Assembly: GCF_001704635.1 (NCBI RefSeq)
Contig: NZ_MAXF01000029.1
Span: 1-64,000 of the forward strand
Length of the DNA: 64,000 nt
Reading direction: 5' to 3'
Source of the DNA: Streptomyces sparsogenes
GTDB lineage: Bacteria; Actinomycetota; Actinomycetes; Streptomycetales; Streptomycetaceae
The notes under the pieces are model-generated. The model ran no database searches and was not told the DNA's origin. It saw nothing but the letters and a program-made list of their open reading frames with translations. Positions 1 through 8,695 of this stretch are shown here, in pieces. How positions within the stretch are numbered: the first letter of the stretch is position 1; every line of letters begins with the position of its first letter. The translations under genes were made by a program, and so were the position numbers.

Positions 1-557
1 CGGCGAAGACCGGGGCTGGTGACCAGCGCGCGGGCGATGGCGACCCGCTGCTGCTGCCCGCCGGAGAGCCGCCCCGGGCGGCGCCCGCCCAGCTCGCCGA
101 GGCCCACCTGGGCGAGCACGGCACGGGCCCGGGCCCAGTCGGGGCGCGCGCCCGCGAGCCGCATCGGCAGCACCACGTTCTGCTCGACGGTGAGGGAGGG
201 GAGGAGGTTGAAGGACTGGAAGACGAAGCCGAGGCGGGTGCGGCGCAGCGCGGTGAGCGTGTTCTCGCTCATGCCGGTGATCTCCGTGCCGCCGAGCCGG
301 ACCGAGCCCGCGGTGGGCCGGTCCAGGCCGGCGGCGCACTGGAGGAAGGTGGACTTGCCGGAGCCGGAGGGCCCCATCACGGCGGTGAAGCTTCCCCGGG
401 GGAGCGTGAGGTCGATGCCGCGCAGGGCGTGCACGGCGCGCGAGCCGCGGCCGTACTGGCGCCGCACGCCCCGCAGTTCGACGGCGGCGTCCCCCGCGCC
501 GGGCAGCCCCTCCCCCCACTCGTCCCGCCGCTCGTCGCGCCGCCTGCGCAGCCGCAT
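1..557 (-). CDS. ABC transporter ATP-binding protein (C-terminus cut by window edge)
   Basis: This is the nucleotide-binding subunit of an ABC transporter, of the short LolD/MacB/FtsE-like type that pairs with a separate FtsX-like permease. The reading frame begins at an ATG at 555-557 and stays open to base 1, giving about 185 residues. Visible motifs are Walker A (GPSGSGKST), a Q-loop (FVFQSFNLLPSLT) and the signature LSGGQQQRVAIARAL near the left edge. Walker B and the H-loop lie outside the window. A charged tail of about 25 residues (MRLRRRRDERRDE) precedes the ATPase core. The permease partner is expected to the left and is not visible, so the substrate cannot be named. The family is clear; the transport role is inferred. 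Confidence 0.9.
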   Translation of the reverse strand, partial: MRLRRRRDERRDEWGEGLPGAGDAAVELRGVRRQYGRGSRAVHALRGIDLTLPRGSFTAVMGPSGSGKSTFLQCAAGLDRPTAGSVRLGGTEITGMSENTLTALRRTRLGFVFQSFNLLPSLTVEQNVVLPMRLAGARPDWARARAVLAQVGLGELGGRRPGRLSGGQQQRVAIARALVTSPGLR

Positions 558-704
558 GGTCTCCGCCCTTCCGAGGTGTTCGTCAACACCTCGAACGTAC
601 GGAGCGCGGGGGTCCGGCGACCATGACGGCCGCCGCCGTTTCCGGGGTAGGGCTAGCCCCCGGTCGGCGTTACCGAACGCGGGGCATGGGGCCTCGGCCC
701 CCGG

Positions 705-1847
705 CTACTGGCGGCAGATGAGCAGCAGCGCCCGGTCGTCGTTGACGTCCTTGGCGACCGTCTCGATCAGGTGCCACGCCGCGCCCTGGAAGCCGGACGC
801 GACATAGCGGTCGGCCTCGCCGGTCAGGCGGTCGATGCCCTCGCTGATGTCGCGGTCGGCGGTCTCGACGAGGCCGTCGGTGAAGAGCATCAGGACGTCG
901 CCGGGGCGCAGCGTGCCCTTGGTGGGGTCGAACTGGGCGCCGTCGTAGACGCCGAGCAGGGGGCCGTCGGCGGACTTCTCCTCCCACTTGCCCGTGCCCG
1001 CGCTCAGCTGGAGGGCGGGCAGGTGTCCGGCCGAGAAGAGCTCGAAATCGCCGCTGTCGAGGTCGAGTACGAGGTGGATGGAGGTCGCGAAGCCCTCGTC
1101 CCAGTCCTGGCGCAGCAGGTAGCCGTTGGCGGCCGGGAGGAAGCCGTGGGGCGGCAGGGAGCCGAGGAGGCCGCCGAAGGCGCCGGAGAGGAGGAGGGCG
1201 CGGGAGGCCGCGTCCATGCCCTTGCCGGAGACGTCGGTGAGGACGACTTCGAGGGTGCGGCCGCCGTTCGTACGGGCGGCCACGACGAAGTCGCCGGAGA
1301 AGGACTGCCCGCCGGCCGGGCGCAGCGCCATCTCGCGGTGCCAGCCGCCGGGGAGGCCGGGCAGCTTGCTCTGGACGCGGATGCGTTCGCGCAGGTCGAA
1401 GAGCATGGTGCCGCCGCGCCGCCAGGGCACGCCGACGCGGCTGCGGAACTGGGCGATGAGCAGGCCGAAGAAGCCGACGGCGGCGACGACCAGGATGGTG
1501 CCGGGGGTGACCCGGGCGGAGGTGTCCTCCTCCGTGTAGGGGCCGAGGACGGCGGACTCGATGATGAGGGCGGTGGCCGCCGCCGCGTAGAGGGTGAGGA
1601 GGCTGGCGGGGCGCAGCACGAGGCCGCCCGCGACGATGGGGAGCACGAGGGCGGCGGGGGCGCACCAGTCCGGCTGGGCGATGGTGCCGAAGGCGATGGT
1701 GGGGACGGCGAGCATCAACAGGGTGAGGGCGAGCCGGTCGGAGCCGCCGCCCCGGAAGTAGTCGACGCCGGCTTTGCGCACGCCAGTGCGAGCCCGGTGC
1801 AGTGCTTTGCGCATCCGGGCCGTTGGAGTGTCTACGCCGCCAGTCAT
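705..1847 (-). CDS. Membrane-anchored SpoIIE-family PP2C serine phosphatase
   Basis: A 380-residue protein with an N-terminal membrane region followed by a cytoplasmic SpoIIE/RsbU-type PP2C domain. Hydrophobic stretches lie at about residues 40-60, 65-82, 85-100 and 117-133. The phosphatase motifs are DVSGKGMDAA (metal-binding Asp), SAGHLPAL, FTDGLVE and the C-terminal NDDRALLL. Such enzymes dephosphorylate anti-sigma-factor antagonists in partner-switching circuits, and Streptomyces encode many of them. No STAS or anti-sigma gene sits next to it, so its target is unknown. It is divergent from the acetyltransferase at 1976. The GTG/ATG-proximal start at 1847 gives MTGGVDTPTARM; a slightly later start is possible. 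Confidence 0.88.
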   Translation of the reverse strand: MTGGVDTPTARMRKALHRARTGVRKAGVDYFRGGGSDRLALTLLMLAVPTIAFGTIAQPDWCAPAALVLPIVAGGLVLRPASLLTLYAAAATALIIESAVLGPYTEEDTSARVTPGTILVVAAVGFFGLLIAQFRSRVGVPWRRGGTMLFDLRERIRVQSKLPGLPGGWHREMALRPAGGQSFSGDFVVAARTNGGRTLEVVLTDVSGKGMDAASRALLLSGAFGGLLGSLPPHGFLPAANGYLLRQDWDEGFATSIHLVLDLDSGDFELFSAGHLPALQLSAGTGKWEEKSADGPLLGVYDGAQFDPTKGTLRPGDVLMLFTDGLVETADRDISEGIDRLTGEADRYVASGFQGAAWHLIETVAKDVNDDRALLLICRQ

Positions 1848-1975
1848 TGCATCGGGACCCTACCCACCCGTTCGGACGCGCGTCGATTCGTGGCGCGTCG
1901 AACCACCCACCGGAGTGGGCAATCGTAAGCGAAATTCGTTCGCGCGTGCCGGAAAGCGCTGCTAGGGATGGGAAT

Positions 1976-3205
1976 ATGACGATAGAGCTGCGAGTGCTTG
2001 ACCCGTCCCGCTGGGACGAGTGGTTCGGGAAGTTGGAGCTGGCGTTCGGCGGGGTTCGGACCTCCCCCGAGGAGCGCGCCCTGTTCCACGACCTGACCGA
2101 GTGTGAGCGATCGATCGTGGCCTGGGACGGGGACGAGATCGTCGGCACGACGGGATCGTTCAGCTTCCGGTTGTCCGTGCCGGGCGGGGCCGTGGTGCCC
2201 GCGGCCGGCCTCACCATGGTCAGCGTGCAGCCGACGCACCGCAGGCGCGGGGTGCTGCGCGCCATGATGCGCCACCAGTTGGACGACGTGCGCGCGGCGG
2301 GCGAGCCGCTGGCGGTCCTGACCGCGTCGGAGCCGGAGATCTACGGCCGGTTCGGCTACGGGACGGCGACCCATGCCGCGTCCGCCGAGATCGACACCGC
2401 GCGGGTGCGCCTGACCGTGCCGGAGGGGGCCGACGGGGTGGCTCTGCGGGCGGTGGAGCCCGAGGCCGCTTTGGAGGCCTGCGAGGCGGTCTACGCCCGG
2501 CGAGTGCCCGCCCGGCCGGGGATGCTGGAGCGGCGCCCGGGCTGGGAGCGGCATCCGCTGCTGGACCCGGAGGGCGAGCGCGGGGGCGCCTCGCCGCTGC
2601 GCTGTGTGCTGGCCGAGCGGGACGGCGGGGTCACCGGTTACGCGCGCTTCGCGGTCAGGCCGGACTGGGACGCGGCCGGGCCCAAGGGGGTGGTGATCCT
2701 GCGCGATCTGGAGGCTCTGGATCCGGCGTCCTACGGCGCGCTGTGGCGTTTTCTCTTCGATCTCGACCTGACCTGCACGATCCAGACCGGTCGGCGACCG
2801 GTGGACGATCCGTGGCAGCACATGGTCTCCGACATCCGGCGCTGCCAGGTCCGGCTGCGCGACGATCTGCACGTCCGCCCGGTGGACCTCGGCGCGGCGC
2901 TCGCGGCGCGCGCGTACGCCCTGCCGGTGGATGTGGTCCTGGAGGTCACGGACCCGTTCTGCCCGTGGAACGAGGGGCGCTGGCGGCTGACCGGCGACGC
3001 CAAGGGCGCGAGCTGCGAGCGTACGGCCGACGCGCCGGAGCTGCGGCTGGGCGCGCGGGAGTTGGGATCGGCGTATCTTGGCGGGATTTCGCTGTCCGCG
3101 CTGGCGGGCGCGGGCCGGGTCGAGGAGCTGCGCCCGGGCGCGCTGGCCGGGGCGTCGGCCGCTTTCCTCAGCGACGTCGCGCCCTGGCTCCCGCACGGCT
3201 TCTGA
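1976..3205 (+). CDS. Eis-like GNAT N-acetyltransferase
   Basis: A 409-residue protein with the Eis architecture: two GNAT folds followed by an SCP2-like C-terminal domain. The acetyl-CoA loop appears as VSVQPTHRRRGVLRAMMRHQ and is followed by EPEIYGRFGYG, containing the tyrosine expected as general acid. The protein ends in a C-terminal phenylalanine (HGF), matching the family rule that the terminal carboxylate takes part in catalysis. Eis enzymes acetylate amines on aminoglycosides or protein lysines; the natural substrate here cannot be read. I chose the ATG at 1976 because homologues begin with a short basic leader before the first GNAT strand. The open frame extends 58 codons further upstream, into the divergent promoter region. 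Confidence 0.85.
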   Translation: MTIELRVLDPSRWDEWFGKLELAFGGVRTSPEERALFHDLTECERSIVAWDGDEIVGTTGSFSFRLSVPGGAVVPAAGLTMVSVQPTHRRRGVLRAMMRHQLDDVRAAGEPLAVLTASEPEIYGRFGYGTATHAASAEIDTARVRLTVPEGADGVALRAVEPEAALEACEAVYARRVPARPGMLERRPGWERHPLLDPEGERGGASPLRCVLAERDGGVTGYARFAVRPDWDAAGPKGVVILRDLEALDPASYGALWRFLFDLDLTCTIQTGRRPVDDPWQHMVSDIRRCQVRLRDDLHVRPVDLGAALAARAYALPVDVVLEVTDPFCPWNEGRWRLTGDAKGASCERTADAPELRLGARELGSAYLGGISLSALAGAGRVEELRPGALAGASAAFLSDVAPWLPHGF

Positions 3206-3214
3206 TCGCGTCCG

Positions 3215-3235
3215 GGCCCCGCCGCCGGCGGGGCC
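3215..3235. terminator. Bidirectional terminator-like hairpin between convergent genes
   Basis: Two perfect 10-bp arms (GGCCCCGCCG / CGGCGGGGCC) separated by one base lie between the convergent acetyltransferase and DNA glycosylase genes, just touching the glycosylase stop codon. Confidence 0.65.
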
Positions 3236-4044
3236 TAACGGCGCTGGCAGTTCGGGCACCAGAAGAGATTGCGGGCGGCGAGTTCCGCGGTGCGCACCTC
3301 GCCGCCGCAGATGTGGCAGGGCTGCCGGTCCCGGCGGTAGACGTACACCTCGCCGCCGTGGTCGTCGACGCGGGGCGGGCGGCCCATCGCCTCGGGGGTG
3401 TGCTCGGGCCGGACCGTGTCGATCCGGTTGTTCCGCACGCCCTCGCGCATCAGCGCGACCAGGTCCGCCCAGATCGCGTCCCACTCGGCGCGGGTCAGAT
3501 CACGGCCCGCGCGGTAGGGGTCGATGCCGTGCCGGAAGAGCACCTCGGCGCGGTAGACGTTGCCGACCCCCGCGACCACCTTCTGGTCGAGCAGCAGCGC
3601 GGCGACGCTGGTGCGGCTGCGGGAGATCCGGGCCCAGGCGCGGTCCCCGTCGTCCGAGGGGCGCAGCGGGTCGGGGCCGAGCCGGTCGTGCACCGCCTGC
3701 TTCTCGTCGTCGGTGATCAGCGCGCAGGCGGTGGGCCCGCGCAGGTCCGCGTACGCCGCCTCGGTGGAAAGCCGCAGCCGTACGGTGTCGGTGGGCGGCG
3801 GGGCGGGGGCCCGGCCCAGGGTGTACGTGCCGAACAGGCCGAGGTGGACATGGACCCAGCCGGTCGGCGGGAAGCTCAGGAAGAGGTGCTTGCCGTGGGC
3901 CTCGGCGTGCTCGAGCACCTGCCCGTCGATGAGGGCCGCGCCGTCGGCGAACTTGCCCTGCGGGCTGCCGGCGCGTACGGGCCGGCCGCCGAACAGCTCG
4001 CTGTGGTCGGCGGCCAGCCGGTGGATGGTGTGCCCTTCGGGCAT
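3235..4044 (-). CDS. Fpg/Nei-family DNA glycosylase/AP lyase
   Basis: A 269-residue base-excision repair enzyme. The mature N-terminus is PEGHTIHRLA: proline 2 (N-terminal after Met removal) is the catalytic nucleophile and the next glutamate is essential. The helix-two-turn-helix is visible as VAGVGNVYRAEVLFRHGIDP. The C-terminal zinc finger has its four cysteines (CHICGG...WCPNCQRR). The PEGHTIHRLA start resembles the Nei2 branch of actinobacteria rather than the 8-oxoguanine Fpg branch, so oxidised pyrimidines are a likely substrate; that assignment is inference. The open frame runs 35 codons upstream, but MPEGH at 4044 must be the start because Pro2 has to be exposed. It lies 7 bp after rpiB and is probably cotranscribed. 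Confidence 0.92.
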   Translation of the reverse strand: MPEGHTIHRLAADHSELFGGRPVRAGSPQGKFADGAALIDGQVLEHAEAHGKHLFLSFPPTGWVHVHLGLFGTYTLGRAPAPPPTDTVRLRLSTEAAYADLRGPTACALITDDEKQAVHDRLGPDPLRPSDDGDRAWARISRSRTSVAALLLDQKVVAGVGNVYRAEVLFRHGIDPYRAGRDLTRAEWDAIWADLVALMREGVRNNRIDTVRPEHTPEAMGRPPRVDDHGGEVYVYRRDRQPCHICGGEVRTAELAARNLFWCPNCQRR

Positions 4045-4051
4045 CAGGCCA

Positions 4052-4540
<489 letters not shown>

Positions 4541-4627
4541 GCCCCCGAGTGTGACACGGCCGTGTCGCCGTCACCGCCCGGGGTACGAGTTCCGAAAACC
4601 CCCAGTAATGCCGAGGAAACTCACGGA

Positions 4628-4681
4628 AATCCCAGGTAACGATCCGGAATCAAAGGTTCATTTGATCGTGACCCTGGGATT
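4628..4681. promoter_or_regulatory. Long imperfect inverted repeat upstream of amino-acid permease
   Basis: AATCCCAGGTAACGATC (4628-4644) pairs almost completely with GATCGTGACCCTGGGATT (4664-4681). A second small repeat, ATCAAA...TTTGAT, lies in the loop. The element ends 39 bases before the permease start. It could be an mRNA leader hairpin or an operator; no regulator can be assigned. Confidence 0.5.
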
Positions 4682-4720
4682 CACTTGCGACGCTCGTCAC
4701 TCAAGAGCAAAGGATCGAGC

Positions 4721-6208
4721 ATGAGCGCACAACCCGCCACCAACGCGGCCGAGGTGTCGGCCGATGGCTCCGGCCCCGGAGCGCCGGGGTCCGACGGCCT
4801 CAAGGCCGGCCTGAAGAACCGCCATCTGTCCATGATCGCTATCGGCGGGGTCATCGGGGCGGGGCTGTTCGTCGGATCCGGCGCCGGCATCGCCAAGACG
4901 GGGCCCGGCATCCTCATCTCGTACGCGCTGGTCGGCCTCATGGTCGTCCTGGTGATGCGGATGCTCGGCGAGATGGCCGCCGCCAACCCGACCTCCGGCT
5001 CCTTCTCCGCCTACGCGGACCGGGCGCTCGGCCGCTGGGCCGGATTCTCGATCGGCTGGCTCTACTGGTTCTTCTGGGTGGTCGTGCTGGCGGTCGAGGC
5101 GACCGCGGGCGCCGAGATCCTCGAGGGCTGGGTGCCGCAGGTGCCGCAGTGGGGCTGGGCGCTGATCGTGATGGTGGTGCTGACCGCGGCCAACCTGGCC
5201 TCGGTCTCCTCCTATGGCGAGTTCGAGTTCTGGTTCGCCGGGATCAAGGTCGTCGCGATCGCGGCGTTCATCGTGGTGGGCGGGCTCGCCGTCTTCGGGC
5301 TGCTGCCCGGCTCGGACAACGAGGGGGCGGGCCTCGCGCACCTCACCGACCACGGCGGGTTCCTGCCGCACGGCCCGGGCGCGATCCTCACCGGTGTGCT
5401 GCTGGTCGTCTTCTCCTTCATGGGCAGCGAGATCGTCACCCTCGCCGCCGGTGAGTCCGCGGACCCGCGGCGGGCGGTGACCAAGGCGACCAACAGCGTG
5501 ATCTGGCGTGTCGCCGTCTTCTACCTGGGCTCGATCCTCGTCGTGGTGACCCTGCTGCCGTGGGACGACCCGAGGATCGCGGACAAGTCGAAGGGCAGCT
5601 ACGTCGCCGCGCTGGACTCCATCGGCATCCCGCACGCCGCCGACGTCATGAACGTGATCGTGCTGACCGCCGTGCTGTCCTGTCTGAACTCGGGTCTCTA
5701 CACCGCCTCCCGGATGGCCTTCTCGCTGGGGCGGCGCGGGGACGCGCCGGCCGCCTTCGCGAAGACCACTTCGCGCGGCGTGCCGCAGGCCGCGATCCTC
5801 GGGTCGGTCGTCTTCGGCTTCGTCGCGGTCTGGTTCAACTACCAGTGGCCGGACACGGTCTTCCAGTTCCTGCTGAACTCGTCGGGCGCGGTGGCGCTGT
5901 TCGTCTGGCTGGTCATCTGCTTCACCCAGCTGAGGATGCGCGGGATCATCCTGCGCGAGTCCCCGGACAAGCTGGTCGTCCGGATGTGGCTGTTCCCGTA
6001 TCTGACCTGGGCGACGATCGCGATGATCTCGTTCGTGCTGGTCTACATGCTCACCGACAAGGACGGGCGCGAGCAGGTGCTGCTGTCCACGGCCGTGGCG
6101 GTGGTGGTCGTGGCCGTGGCGCTGATCCGCGACCGGCTCCCCGGGGCCCGCGGCCCGGCCGCCGCCAAGGGCGCCGACAGCGGCTCCAAGGAGGCCATGC
6201 TCCCGTAG
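4721..6208 (+). CDS. APC-superfamily amino-acid permease (AroP/GabP type)
   Basis: A 495-residue cytoplasmic-membrane transporter of the amino acid transporter (AAT) family, with about 12 hydrophobic segments. The family signature around TM1 is clear: LKNRHLSMIAIGGVIGAGLFVGSG, followed by LGEMAAANPTSGSFSAYAD. The GEFEFWFAGIKV loop and the late VVRMWLFPYLTW motif are also typical. Members import amino acids by proton symport; the substrate cannot be set from sequence. AGGATCGAGC precedes the ATG at 4721, and the 12 upstream in-frame codons look noncoding. It is a paralogue of the permease at 7198, which shares the same motifs throughout. A strong hairpin follows the stop codon. Confidence 0.92.
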   Translation: MSAQPATNAAEVSADGSGPGAPGSDGLKAGLKNRHLSMIAIGGVIGAGLFVGSGAGIAKTGPGILISYALVGLMVVLVMRMLGEMAAANPTSGSFSAYADRALGRWAGFSIGWLYWFFWVVVLAVEATAGAEILEGWVPQVPQWGWALIVMVVLTAANLASVSSYGEFEFWFAGIKVVAIAAFIVVGGLAVFGLLPGSDNEGAGLAHLTDHGGFLPHGPGAILTGVLLVVFSFMGSEIVTLAAGESADPRRAVTKATNSVIWRVAVFYLGSILVVVTLLPWDDPRIADKSKGSYVAALDSIGIPHAADVMNVIVLTAVLSCLNSGLYTASRMAFSLGRRGDAPAAFAKTTSRGVPQAAILGSVVFGFVAVWFNYQWPDTVFQFLLNSSGAVALFVWLVICFTQLRMRGIILRESPDKLVVRMWLFPYLTWATIAMISFVLVYMLTDKDGREQVLLSTAVAVVVVAVALIRDRLPGARGPAAAKGADSGSKEAMLP

Positions 6209-6230
6209 GGCCGGCTTCCGCCCGCACACG

Positions 6231-6272
6231 ACTCAGGCGCCGGACGAGGCAATGCCCGTCCGGCGCCTGAGT
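6231..6272. terminator. Strong bidirectional terminator hairpin
   Basis: A perfect 16-bp stem (ACTCAGGCGCCGGACG / CGTCCGGCGCCTGAGT) with a 10-base loop lies between the convergent permease and bioY genes. Confidence 0.85.
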
Positions 6273-6303
6273 GCGTACGGAGACAAGTGCGTACGGAGAC
6301 GAG

Positions 6304-6930
6304 CTAGCCGCGGCGGCCGAGCAGCTTCCACGCGGCGGGCAGCGCGCCCATCGCCAGCGCGGCCTTCAGCGCGTCGCCGATGAGGAACGGGGTGAGGCCC
6401 GCGGCGACCGCCTGGCCGAGGGAGATGTCCGCGGCCAGCGCGAGGTAGGGGACCCCGACCGCGTAGATGATCGCGGAGCCGGCCGCCATGGTGCCCGCCG
6501 TGCGCAGCACACCGCGGTCCCCGCCGCGCCGGGCCAGCGCGCCCACCACGGTGGCGGCGAGCAGCATGCCCAGCACATAACCGAAGGACGGCATGGCCGC
6601 GCCCGAGTGGCCCTCCGCGAACCACGGCACGCCCGCCATGCCGACCAGGGCGTACAGCGCGAGGGAGAGGAAGCCGCGGCGGGCGCCGAGCGAGGTGCCG
6701 ACCAGCAGCGCGGCGAAGGTCTGGCCGGTCACCGGGACCGGGGAGCCGGGGACGGGCACGGAGATCTGCGCGGCGAGGCCGGTGAGCGCGGCTCCGCCGA
6801 GGACCAGGGCGGCGTCGCGGGCCAGGGTGTACCTGGCGGACGGGGCCGCCAGGCGGGCCCGGCGGGCAGGGAAGATCACGTCCGCGAGGACCGTGCCCGG
6901 GTGGACGGTGGCGGCAGATGCGGTACTCAT
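6304..6930 (-). CDS. bioY: BioY biotin transporter, substrate-specific (S) component
   Basis: A 208-residue polytopic membrane protein of the BioY family, the biotin-binding S component of ECF transporters. The diagnostic segment is PVPGSPVPVTGQTFAALLVG, followed by GARRGFLSLALYALVGMAGVPWFA and PSFGYVLGMLLAA. The C-terminal region LTPFLIGDALKAALA is also typical. About six transmembrane helices are evident. The energising EcfA/EcfT subunits are not encoded nearby, so it either uses shared ECF modules elsewhere or works alone, as reported for some BioY proteins. It is monocistronic between two amino-acid permease paralogues. The start is ATG at 6930 with a GGAG-containing leader. Confidence 0.94.
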   Translation of the reverse strand: MSTASAATVHPGTVLADVIFPARRARLAAPSARYTLARDAALVLGGAALTGLAAQISVPVPGSPVPVTGQTFAALLVGTSLGARRGFLSLALYALVGMAGVPWFAEGHSGAAMPSFGYVLGMLLAATVVGALARRGGDRGVLRTAGTMAAGSAIIYAVGVPYLALAADISLGQAVAAGLTPFLIGDALKAALAMGALPAAWKLLGRRG

Positions 6931-7197
6931 CGACGGTTCTCCGAGGTGAGAGGCAGTGTGGGACAGGGTGACGGTAACCCGGGGGGCGGGGTGCGATCAC
7001 GGTGGACGAGCGACAAACCCGCACCGGGCCGCTTGGAGGCTTCCGGCATGGCGACGCGGCGGGTACACAGCGTCACTCCGGGGTCCGATATTCAGACATC
7101 TGGGATCCGAGTGTTGTCCTGAGCGGACACTCCCCTCACACTGAGGTCGTTTTGCACCGTGCCCCATCCGCTCTCATGTAATGGACACAACAGACTC

Positions 7198-8619
7198 ATG
7201 AACCGGACACCCGCGTCCTCCGCGCAGCCGCGCGACGCCGAGGCGGTCGGCACCGACCGGGCCGACGGAGCCCTGCTGTCCCACGGCCTCAAGCAACGCC
7301 ATCTGTCGATGATCGCCCTCGGGGGCGTGATCGGTGCGGGCCTGTTCGTCAGCTCCGGCACCGGCATCGCCGCCGCCGGGCCGGCGATCGTGATCGCCTA
7401 TGTGGTGTCCGGGCTGCTCGTGATGCTCGTGATGCGCATGCTCGGCGAGATGTCGGCGGCCAACCCGGCCTCCGGCTCCTTCTCCGTGCACGCCGAGCGG
7501 GCGATCGGCCCGTGGGCGGGATTCACCGCGGGCTGGATGTTCTGCGCGCTGCTGTGCGTGGCCATCGCGGCCGAGGCGATCGGCGCGGCGGGGATCATGG
7601 TCCAGTGGCTGCCGGACACGGAGTCCTGGATGTGGGTCGCGCTGTTCATGGTGCTGTTCTGCGGGACGAACCTGGCGGCCGTCAGCAACTTCGGCGAATT
7701 CGAGTTCTGGTTCGCCGCGCTGAAGATCACCGCCATCACGCTCTTCCTGGTCCTGGGCGTGCTGGCCATCCTCGGTGTGCTCCCGGACACCGACGCCCCG
7801 GGCACCGCCAACCTCACCGGGAACCACGGCTTCCTGCCCAACGGCTTCGACGGCCTCATCGTGGGCCTTCCGGCCACCGTGTTCGCCTACGGCGGCCTGG
7901 AGACGGTCACCATCGCGGCGGCCGAGTCCGAGCGTCCGGTCCAGGGGGTCGCGAGCGCCGTGCGCACCGCGATGTGGCGCATCGCGGTGTTCTACGTCGG
8001 CTCCATGCTGGTCGCCGTCACCCTGATCCCGTGGAACGACCCGTCGGTCGTCACCGACGGCCCGTACGTGGCGGTGCTGGGGCACCTGGGCATCCCGGCG
8101 GCCGGGCAGCTGATGAACGTCATCGTGCTGGTGGCCCTGCTCTCCGCGATGAACGCGAACATCTACGGCGCCTCCCGCATGGCCTACTCGCTCGCCAGGC
8201 GCGGCGAGGGGCCGGCGTTCCTCGCCAAGGTCAGCGGCGGGGTGCCCCGGGTGACCGTGCTCGCCTGCTCCGCCTTCGGCTTCTTCGCGGTGCTGCTGAG
8301 CTACTGGTGGCCGGACACCGTCTTCAAGTGGCTGCTCAACGCGGTCGGCGCGGCGGTGCTGATCGTGTGGGGCTTCATCGCGGTCTCGCAGCTGGCGATG
8401 CGCAAGCGGCTGCAGCGCGAGGCGCCGGAGAAGCTCGTGGTGAAGATGTGGCTGTTCCCGTATCTGACCTGGGTGGCGCTGGCGGGGATCGTCGCCGTGC
8501 TGGCGCTGATGACGCGCGAGGCCGACACCCGCACCCAGCTGTACTTCTCGGCCGGCCTGGCGGTGGCGCTCGCGGCGGTCGGCTACCTGCGGCAGCGGAT
8601 GGTGACGACGCGGCGCTGA
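7198..8619 (+). CDS. APC-superfamily amino-acid permease, paralogue of the 4721 gene
   Basis: A 473-residue permease with the same AAT-family landmarks as its neighbour at 4721: LKQRHLSMIALGGVIGAGLFVSSG, LGEMSAANPASGSFSVHAERA, NFGEFEFWFAALKI and VVKMWLFPYLTW. The conservation suggests an old duplication with bioY lying between the copies, or independent retention of related permeases. Substrate is not determinable; the differing loop after TM5 suggests it is not identical to that of the first copy. The ATG at 7198 begins MNRTPASSAQ; an in-frame GTG at 7159 is possible, but neither has a strong ribosome-binding site. A hairpin terminator follows directly. Confidence 0.9.
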   Translation: MNRTPASSAQPRDAEAVGTDRADGALLSHGLKQRHLSMIALGGVIGAGLFVSSGTGIAAAGPAIVIAYVVSGLLVMLVMRMLGEMSAANPASGSFSVHAERAIGPWAGFTAGWMFCALLCVAIAAEAIGAAGIMVQWLPDTESWMWVALFMVLFCGTNLAAVSNFGEFEFWFAALKITAITLFLVLGVLAILGVLPDTDAPGTANLTGNHGFLPNGFDGLIVGLPATVFAYGGLETVTIAAAESERPVQGVASAVRTAMWRIAVFYVGSMLVAVTLIPWNDPSVVTDGPYVAVLGHLGIPAAGQLMNVIVLVALLSAMNANIYGASRMAYSLARRGEGPAFLAKVSGGVPRVTVLACSAFGFFAVLLSYWWPDTVFKWLLNAVGAAVLIVWGFIAVSQLAMRKRLQREAPEKLVVKMWLFPYLTWVALAGIVAVLALMTREADTRTQLYFSAGLAVALAAVGYLRQRMVTTRR

Positions 8620-8633
8620 CGCCGAGCCGGAGG

Positions 8634-8661
8634 AAGCCCCCGCGCGGCCGCGTGGGGGCTT
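8634..8661. terminator. Terminator hairpin between convergent permease and DsbA-fold gene
   Basis: AAGCCCCC and GGGGGCTT arms with inner GCGC/GCGT pairing and a GGCC loop are followed by a short T run (TTTTCC) on the plus strand. Confidence 0.8.
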
Positions 8662-8695
8662 TTCCGTATCCGCGCGCGAGGTGCGCCGGGGTGCC

